NCBI GenBank assembly: GCA_019312705.1
Contig: JAFDCW010000175.1
Span: 1 to 7,738, forward strand
Direction of reading: 5' to 3'
Origin: Deltaproteobacteria bacterium
Lineage (GTDB): Bacteria; Myxococcota; Polyangia; Polyangiales; B10-G4
Length of the DNA stretch: 7,738 nucleotides
Shown here piece after piece: positions 1 to 5,300 of this stretch. The stretch's first letter is position 1. Each line of letters begins with the position of its first letter. The position numbers were made by a program, and so were the translations under genes. Below the pieces are notes generated by a model. It made no database searches. It was not told the DNA's origin and worked only from the letters and a program-made list of their open reading frames with translations.

Positions 1-287
1 TCGGTCGCGTTCATCAGAGGCATCGTGATCTTCTTGATGATCACGCTGTGCCCGCTGGCGCGCATCGCGATGTCCTTCCGACGCGCCTTGTGGAAGAGCT
101 TCTGCAGCCCCTCGACAACGGCGCCGGAGTTCATCACGTGCCCATCGACGATGGTTTGAGGAGGCAAAGGGTGGAAGCCAAAACGAACCAGAGTCCGCTT
201 GCCCTTCCGCCCTTCCTTAATTTCCGCGACCTTGATCGAGTTTGAGCCGATATCGACTCCGACCAGGTTTTTACCTTCCGACGCCAT
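1..287 (-). CDS. pilM: Type IV pilus assembly protein PilM, N-terminal 95 residues (partial, runs off left edge)
   Basis: PilM is an actin/FtsA-like cytoplasmic ATP-binding protein that sits under the inner membrane and binds the N-terminal tail of PilN, linking the PilN/PilO/PilP alignment complex to the pilus motors. The visible part carries the family hallmarks: the phosphate-1 loop VDIGSNSIKVAEI at residues 11-23, the PLPPQTIVDG(H)VMNS segment at about 40-54, and SGHSVIIKKITMP at 78-90. The frame is open to base 1, and a full PilM is about 350 residues, so roughly a quarter is present. The ATG at 287-285 is the only possible start, because an in-frame TGA lies four codons upstream; that TGA is also the stop of the preceding gene. 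A GAGGAGGAG Shine-Dalgarno run lies inside the end of that gene. The 9-bp gap indicates co-transcription. pilN/O/P/Q are expected beyond the edge but not seen. Confidence 0.93.
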   Translation of the reverse strand, partial: MASEGKNLVGVDIGSNSIKVAEIKEGRKGKRTLVRFGFHPLPPQTIVDGHVMNSGAVVEGLQKLFHKARRKDIAMRASGHSVIIKKITMPLMNAT

Positions 288-296
288 CGGCGAGCA

Positions 297-668
297 TCAC
301 TCCTCCTCGCCGAACACGCGTACGCGGTCTGCGAGGCTCAAACCCAGAGCCTCGAGAATTTTCCGCTTTGTATCCATGCGGCATCCGAAACCCTTTTCCA
401 CGCGGTCGATCGTCAAAACCGATAGATTCGCGCGACGGGCAAACTCCGCCTTGGACATCATCCGCTCGATACGGATCTTACGAACATTGTTGGGGCGTAG
501 CCCCTTTGCCTTCCGCTTCTTCTTCTCGGCAGGCAGCACGTCACTCTTTGGCGTCGCCGGCTCGGTACGAGCAGGGCTGTCGCTTTTCGGAGCTGGTCCC
601 GAGGATCGAGGAGACGAAGGGCCGTCGGGCCCCGCAAGCTGCATCGCCGCCTTCTCGTTTTGATCCAT
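297..668 (-). CDS. Small XRE/Cro-CI-type helix-turn-helix protein upstream of pilM
   Basis: A 123-residue protein with two parts. Residues 1-58 are low-complexity and rich in Ser, Pro, Ala and Lys, ending in a basic patch KKKRKAK (49-55). Residues 60-112 form a compact five-helix XRE DNA-binding domain, with MMSKAEFARRANLSVLTID (70-88) as the helix-turn-helix and a following RMDTKRKILEALGLSL segment. No sensor or ligand domain is visible. It lies 9 bp upstream of pilM on the same strand, an arrangement I recall from other deltaproteobacterial and Myxococcota genomes, so regulation of the pilM operon, probably including itself, is the natural inference. The start is uncertain: the ATG at 668 has no clear ribosome site, while the ATG at 644-642 (residue 9) is preceded by GAGAAGG at 5-nt spacing. 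Both starts give the same DNA-binding domain. Confidence 0.88.
   Translation of the reverse strand: MDQNEKAAMQLAGPDGPSSPRSSGPAPKSDSPARTEPATPKSDVLPAEKKKRKAKGLRPNNVRKIRIERMMSKAEFARRANLSVLTIDRVEKGFGCRMDTKRKILEALGLSLADRVRVFGEEE
300..308 (-). promoter_or_regulatory. Ribosome binding site of pilM
   Basis: On the minus strand the run GAGGAGGAG lies 12 nt before the pilM ATG (287). It encodes the three terminal Glu codons of the XRE protein, so translation of the two genes is probably linked. The spacing is on the long side. An overlapping TGATG offers another ATG (297-295), but it is out of frame and stops after eight codons. Confidence 0.6.
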
Positions 669-695
669 GTGGGGAACCGTCGAAAGTGCCTGGAG

Positions 696-723
696 GTTAT
701 GAGCGATTCCGAAACATCGTCAA
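696..723 (-). promoter_or_regulatory. Candidate sigma70-type promoter of the XRE-pilM operon
   Basis: Read on the minus strand, TTGACG (723-718, 5 of 6 to consensus) is followed after 16 nt by CATAAC (701-696, 4 of 6). This would start transcription near 689, about 20 nt before the ATG at 668 and 45 nt before the alternative ATG at 644. The AT-rich block lies directly upstream and could act as an UP element or an operator region. A second, weaker arrangement further upstream is AAGACA (760-755), 18 nt, TATAGA (736-731). Both are motif matches by eye only. Confidence 0.4.
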
Positions 724-779
724 GACATATTCTATAATTATCGATCAATTTATATGTCTTTTAAGTACTAATTGATCGA
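722..779. repeat. Two interleaved perfect inverted repeats in an AT-rich island (possible operator)
   Basis: Repeat A is AAGACATAT (722-730) with its exact complement ATATGTCTT (752-760). Repeat B is TCGATCAATT (741-750) with its exact complement AATTGATCGA (770-779). The arms alternate A-B-A'-B', with matching half-sites about 30 bp (three helical turns) apart and the two dyad centres 19 bp apart. A short palindrome ATAATTAT (734-741) lies between. The 60 bases 721-780 hold only 14 G or C, in sharp contrast to the rest of the window. The block lies between the divergent XRE-pilM and LysM-peptidase genes, and arm A overlaps the edge of the candidate -35 box. Binding by the adjacent XRE protein is possible but not shown. 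The half-site spacing is longer than usual for a single XRE dimer. Confidence 0.6.
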
Positions 780-786
780 AGTCACA

Positions 787-804
787 GACCACTCGTAGGT
801 GGTC
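787..804. repeat. Short hairpin-forming inverted repeat
   Basis: GACCAC (787-792) and GTGGTC (799-804) are perfect complements around a 6-nt loop. No T-run follows on either strand, so it does not look like an intrinsic terminator. It lies just downstream (plus sense) of the AT-rich island in the leader region of the LysM gene. Its role is unknown and it may be chance. The remaining bases 805-956 show no convincing plus-strand promoter or strong ribosome site. Confidence 0.3.
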
Positions 805-956
805 CACGATCGTCGCGGCCTTTCGCCACGTCGCGCGCATCTTCGGTTATCAACGAACAGCCGAACCCGATTCGATAGTCGCACCTGCTTCGCTACGAAT
901 CAAAAAAGGTGCGTGATGGTTGCTCGGCGCCCAGGTGGAGCAATACTCGTGCGCTC

Positions 957-2021
957 GTGAAGTGGTGGACCAAAACGGCCGTAATCGCGGTCGCTCTCGT
1001 GGGGATGGTGGGCCTCGCCCTCCCCCAATCATCGAAGGCGGACCGCAGTTACCGGGTGCGACGAGGTGACAACCCCGCCCGAATCGCTCAGCGACACCAC
1101 GTCAGCGTCGGAAACCTCCTCGCGGCCAATCGCCTGAGTCGCGGTGACCAGCTCCGAGAAGGGCAGGAGCTCGTCATCCCGGATCGGGGAGTCCACTACG
1201 TGCAGCCCGGGGAGACCCTTTCGGAAATCGCGCGGGACCACGAAGTGGCCGCCTCGGCCCTCGCCCGGGCCAACCGGATTCGCCAGACCGCTTCCCTTCG
1301 GGTCGGCCAACGCCTCGTACTCCCCGGTCACGAAGCGCACCGGGACCGAGAAGAGGCCGCAGACCGGTGGGGACGACCCCGCCGCCCCGGAGTCGCAGAC
1401 TTCCTCCGGGTCCGGAGCGAAGATCTGGTGCGAATTCGCCTGGTCGACGCCCGGGGCCGGACCCGCCGAGCCGCCGTTCGCCGCCTGGCCCCCTTGATGC
1501 GCTCGCGAACCTCCGGGGAGACCCGGGCCCCGCACCGCCGGCTGCTCTCCATCCTCGCCCGGATCTCGGACCACTTCGGCGGGCGGACGGTCTACATCAT
1601 CAGTGGCTTCCGGTCCGCCGGTGGCTTCACGCGGACGACGAGCAAACACACCGCCGGCCGCGCCATCGACATTCGCTTGCGCGGCGTGCCCAACCGGGAG
1701 CTCCGGGACTACGCCCGGAGCCTCGACCGCGTGGGGGTCGGCTTCTACCCCCGCAGTAGCTTCGTGCACGTGGACGTACGCGAGGAGAGCGCCTACTGGG
1801 TCGATGACTCGCGCCCCGGGCAACGGCCCACTTATCGGGCTCGGGCAGAGCGGACCGACCAGCCAGCGGCCACCACCGGAGCGCCTACGACCGGCGGTGA
1901 GACCAACTCGGAGCCTACCGCGGGCGCTGTGAGCGACGACCCAGCAGCCGCCGAGACTGCGTCAGGAGCGCCTCCGGAGGCCGCAGTTCGCCCCCCGAGT
2001 ACCGAGCCGACCACGCCCTGA
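957..2021 (+). CDS. Exported peptidoglycan hydrolase: two LysM domains plus MepK-like (DUF882/M15) metallopeptidase
   Basis: A 354-residue protein from the GTG at 957. Residues 1-28 form a Sec signal peptide (KWW/K n-region, AVIAVALVGMVGLAL core, SKA cleavage before D). Two LysM peptidoglycan-binding domains follow at about 32-75 and 80-123, a basic linker, then an M15/DUF882 domain at about 190-284. That domain shows SGFRS (216-220), the Zn-site motif SKHTAGRAIDI (H231, D238), and GVGFYPRSSFVHVDV (H271, D273). E. coli MepK of this family cleaves DAP-DAP cross-links, so a periplasmic murein endo- or carboxypeptidase is likely. The last 55 or so residues are Pro/Thr/Ala/Glu-rich and probably disordered. 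Another in-frame GTG at 909 would add 16 residues before the signal peptide. I prefer 957 because it gives a normal signal peptide, although its GGTGGAG (934-940) is far upstream. It is divergent from XRE-pilM and convergent with the lipoprotein gene. Confidence 0.87.
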   Translation: MKWWTKTAVIAVALVGMVGLALPQSSKADRSYRVRRGDNPARIAQRHHVSVGNLLAANRLSRGDQLREGQELVIPDRGVHYVQPGETLSEIARDHEVAASALARANRIRQTASLRVGQRLVLPGHEAHRDREEAADRWGRPRRPGVADFLRVRSEDLVRIRLVDARGRTRRAAVRRLAPLMRSRTSGETRAPHRRLLSILARISDHFGGRTVYIISGFRSAGGFTRTTSKHTAGRAIDIRLRGVPNRELRDYARSLDRVGVGFYPRSSFVHVDVREESAYWVDDSRPGQRPTYRARAERTDQPAATTGAPTTGGETNSEPTAGAVSDDPAAAETASGAPPEAAVRPPSTEPTTP

Positions 2022-2035
2022 GGAGCCCTCAGGGC
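2015..2035. terminator. Hairpin between convergent genes, spanning both stop codons
   Basis: A perfect 9-bp stem GCCCTGAGG (2015-2023) and CCTCAGGGC (2027-2035) with a 3-nt loop AGC. The left arm contains the TGA of the LysM-peptidase gene (2019-2021). The right arm contains the reverse-strand stop of the lipoprotein gene (2029-2031), so only 7 bp separate the two reading frames. The symmetry lets it act on transcripts from either side. There is no T-run on either flank, so it is not a classical intrinsic terminator. It may serve as a 3' end stabiliser or a Rho-assisted terminator. Confidence 0.5.
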
Positions 2036-2325
2036 CCAGCATCCCCGGAGCCCGAGCAGGGGCTGACGACCGACGGGCTCTCTTCGCAGAGCCCGTCCAC
2101 GCACACCCTGAGTTTGCGGTCGCCGCAGGACACCCCCATGTTGCAGTCGGCGAGGGTATCGCAAGGCGTGCCCTCCCCGGGGCCTGGCTCCTGAACCTCG
2201 CGCGGGCAGCCAGCAAGGGCAAGCCCGGCAGCGAAGACCAAGCAAAGGCTGCTCACGAGATTGGCGGCGCGTCTCACCACGGAAGCGTAGCCCATTCGGA
2301 GGCCCGGGACAGGGCCCCGCTTCAC
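2029..2325 (-). CDS. Small Cys-rich lipoprotein of unknown function
   Basis: A 98-residue protein with a lipoprotein signal: a hydrophobic core (about 22-38) ending in the lipobox LALAGC, so C40 would be lipidated. Residue +2 is Pro, with no Asp retention signal. The mature part is about 59 residues and contains Cys at 55, 61, 67, 75, 80 and 90, arranged CDTLADC..GVSC..RVCVDGLC. This resembles the small Cys-patterned repeats of Myxococcota surface proteins and suggests disulphides outside the cytoplasm. The GTG start at 2325-2323 overlaps the TGA of the kinase-activator gene as GTGA, implying translational coupling. An ATG at 2295 (residue 11) would give a shorter, more conventional signal peptide beginning MGYASVVRR. 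I see no enzymatic motif. Being downstream of the regulator, it could be an envelope sensor or an output, but that is only inferred from position. Confidence 0.78.
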   Translation of the reverse strand: MKRGPVPGLRMGYASVVRRAANLVSSLCLVFAAGLALAGCPREVQEPGPGEGTPCDTLADCNMGVSCGDRKLRVCVDGLCEESPSVVSPCSGSGDAGP

Positions 2326-5300
2326 TGCAGGATGTCGTATTGCTTCAGGCGACGATAGAAGGTGCGCCGGGGGATGCCGAGGGCTTTCGCCGCTTGCACA
2401 CGATTCCAGTTGTGCCCCTCGAGGGCCTCGAGGATGCGCTGCTTCTCGCCCTTCTGAAAGTCGTCGTAGCTCTGCGGCGGGGGCCGCGGCGCCTCGGCAT
2501 GCTCGGCCGCCGCAGTCGCCGCGACTCGTCCGCGGTTCCGAGCGACCATGTCGACCGCGCCAACGTCATCGTCGAGGGCGAGGTCTTTTGCGTCGATGAG
2601 GTCGCCCTCGATCAGGACCCACGCGTTCAGCAGCACGTGCTCGAGCTGCCGGACGTTGCCGGGCAACGGATGCTCGGCGAGGCGGACCAACGCTTCACGG
2701 CTGATGCGTTTTGGTGCCACTCCATCGCGTTTGGCGAACTTCGACAGGAAGTGCTCCGCGAGGAGGGGAACATCGGAAGGTCGCTCTCTGAGAGCCGGAA
2801 GGCAAATCTCGACCACATTGAGTCGATAGAATAGGTCCTCGCGAAACTCCCCCTTGGCGACCAAATCCTTGAGGTGTTTGTTCGACGCCGCGATCACTCG
2901 GAGGTCGACCTCTTCATCCTCGTCGCCGCCCACCGGCCGGACGCGTTGCTCTTGCAGCACCCGGAGGAGATCGACCTGCATCTTCGGGGGCATATCCCAG
3001 ACCTCATCGAGGAAGAGGGTACCGCCGTTGGCCTGCGACAAGACCCCCTTGCGGTCACGATCGGCGCCGGTGAATGCGCCCTTCACGTGCCCGAAGAGTT
3101 CGCTCTCGAGCAAGGCTTCCGGTATCGCCGCGCAGTTGACCGGCACGAAGGGATTCTTCGAACGCGAGCCGCCGTAGTGGATAGCCCGCGCCACGAGTTC
3201 CTTGCCCGTCCCCGACTCCCCGCGAATGACCACCGAAATGGACGCCTCGCGCACCCGATCGACCACCGCGAAGACCCGACGCATCGCATCGCTCGCTCCG
3301 ACGATACCGTGCCGTTCGTAGCTCCCCTGAAGCTCGGCTCGCGCCGACTCGACCTCGCGCTTTGCGACCTCGAGTTCGGCGGTGCGTGCGATCAGAACGC
3401 GTTCGATTTCGGCCTTGGCCCGGGCGAGCTCCTGGTTTGCCTCGGCGAGAGCCTCGCTCTTGGACTCGATTTCCCGAATCATTCGAGCGTTCTCGATGGC
3501 GATCGCCGCCTGGTCGGCGAATGCAAAGAGCAAGTCGAGGTCGGCTTCGTCAAAGCGACCGCGGCGCATGCGGTGCTCGAGGTAGAGCACGCCGCTGGTG
3601 CCGGTACGACCACGAATCGGGAGACACGCCACCGACTTGAGCATCAGCTTGTGCACCGACATGTACTCGCTCAGGCGATTGTCGTCGCGGGCGTCGATGG
3701 TGATGATCGGCTCACCGTCGATGAGCACGGCTTCGGCGATCGACTGCGAGAAGGCTACATGGGGGTCCGAGTCCGCTGCGCGACGGTCGCGAACGGTCCG
3801 CGCCTCGAGATGGCCGTCGGTGCCGACCAGAAGCACGAACCCCCGCTCGGCACCAGCCAACTCCACCGCGCTGTCCGTGATGCGCTCGAGCAAGCGGTCG
3901 ACGTCGTGCTCGCTCGCAAGGCGCTTCAAGAGTTCGAGCAAACGCGCGGTCCGGGCCTCCATGGCAACGCCGGGAAACGTGCCATCGGTACCGCCATGGC
4001 CAGTGATTGGGTGAGCCCCGGGGCCCGTCGTGGCGCCGGCCGCGGCGCGGCGCCTCGCCTCCCGGCGGCGTGGGTCGTGCCAGAAGGCTTCACGCAGATC
4101 CCGCGGAAGCTTCGTCGCAATGGACTCGAGAACCTCCATCGCCTCTTGGTCCTGACGCCGTGCCACGAAGTCCGCACCGCGCATCGCGTTGAGGAACCCG
4201 AGGGCAGAGAGCGTCGACCACTCGAGCTCTTTGTTGGCTACTTCCCGCACACGCAGCAGTAGCGCCTCGAGGTCTGCCACCGCCCCGTCGACATCCCCGG
4301 TGTCCCCGCGGCCGCGGGCGAGAAGCAATCGCAGACGCGGCTCGAACTCGGTCAACTCGTCCTCCTCGACGAGGGTCCGCGCATCGGCGAGGCGAGACAC
4401 GGCCGCAGAAGTATCCGTCGGACTGGACCGGTCGAGGAGCGCTTCGGCGGAGTCGAGCAGAGTTTCTGCAACCTCCCGCTGGTGGCCGAGGCTTCGGTAC
4501 CGGGCGATCGCGTCGTCGTAGCGCACCAGGGCGGTCTCGACGTCGCCCGTCCGGCTGGTGATGTCGCCGAGGAGGGCCATCGCCTGGGCCGCAGCGGGCT
4601 TCATGCCCGCCTCCTCAGCGTCATGGAGCGCCGAGTCCGCGCCCACCCGCGCGCGCTCGTAGAGGCCGATGTAGAGGTGGAACTGGGCGAGGTTCGTCCG
4701 AGCCATCACCTCGGTCGAAGACTTACCGGCGCGACGGGCCAAACGAGCCGCCGCTTCGTACCGCTCCGCCGCCCGGGCGGGCAGCCCGAGGTCGTAGGCG
4801 ACCGCTCCGAGATTGAGCGAGAAGGTCGCCATGCTGCCCACGTCACCGAGGGCCCGGGCGATTCCGAGGCTGTCCTCGTAGAGCTGCTTCGCTGCGTGCA
4901 GGTCACCGGCGCGATGCCGGTCGATCGCCATGAAAGTCATGACGTTTGCTTCGTCACGGCGCGAGCCGATCGCTCGAGCGAGGGAGAGTGCCTCGGCGTA
5001 GCGCGCGCGAGCAGCGTCTCGGTCACCACGATAGCTCGCCGCCATGCCGGCGGACGTCAGCAGTTCGACCCGCACGGGGTCCTCGGTGCCCGCCAAGGAC
5101 AGTCCCGCATCGGCGACCTCGAGAACCAAGTCGTAGTCGCCTCGGCGGAGGTGGGCCTTGGCACGCTCGCGGTGTGCGGCCGCGCGCAGATCCGCCGGCG
5201 CCGCGCCGGGCACCCGGCCGAGGGACTCGAGAGCCCGGTCGAACTCACCGGCCGAGATGTGCGCACGCCCCGCGGCGATTGCCGCCTCGGCGCGTGTTCG

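Noticed and set aside
733..738. Perfect TATAAT on the plus strand as a -10 box for the LysM-peptidase gene
   Set aside because: No acceptable -35 at 16-19 bp upstream, and it would leave a leader of more than 200 nt. A perfect hexamer is easy to obtain by chance in such an AT-rich block.
458..748. 96-codon minus-strand frame starting within the AT-rich island
   Set aside because: Overlaps the XRE gene in another frame and would read through the promoter and half-sites; Arg-rich with no domain.
48..775. Plus-strand open frames at 48-245, 199-663 and 242-775
   Set aside because: They overlap PilM and the XRE protein on the other strand, both strongly supported, and one runs into the AT-rich regulatory block.
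1029..1823. 264-codon minus-strand open frame
   Set aside because: Antisense to the LysM-peptidase gene, which has clear domains, a signal peptide and catalytic motifs. The antisense product shows nothing recognisable.
4018..4080. Very GC-rich, partly palindromic stretch inside the kinase-activator gene
   Set aside because: It encodes the Ala/Arg/Gly-rich linker between the TPR region and the GAF domain in an uninterrupted frame; codon bias explains it.
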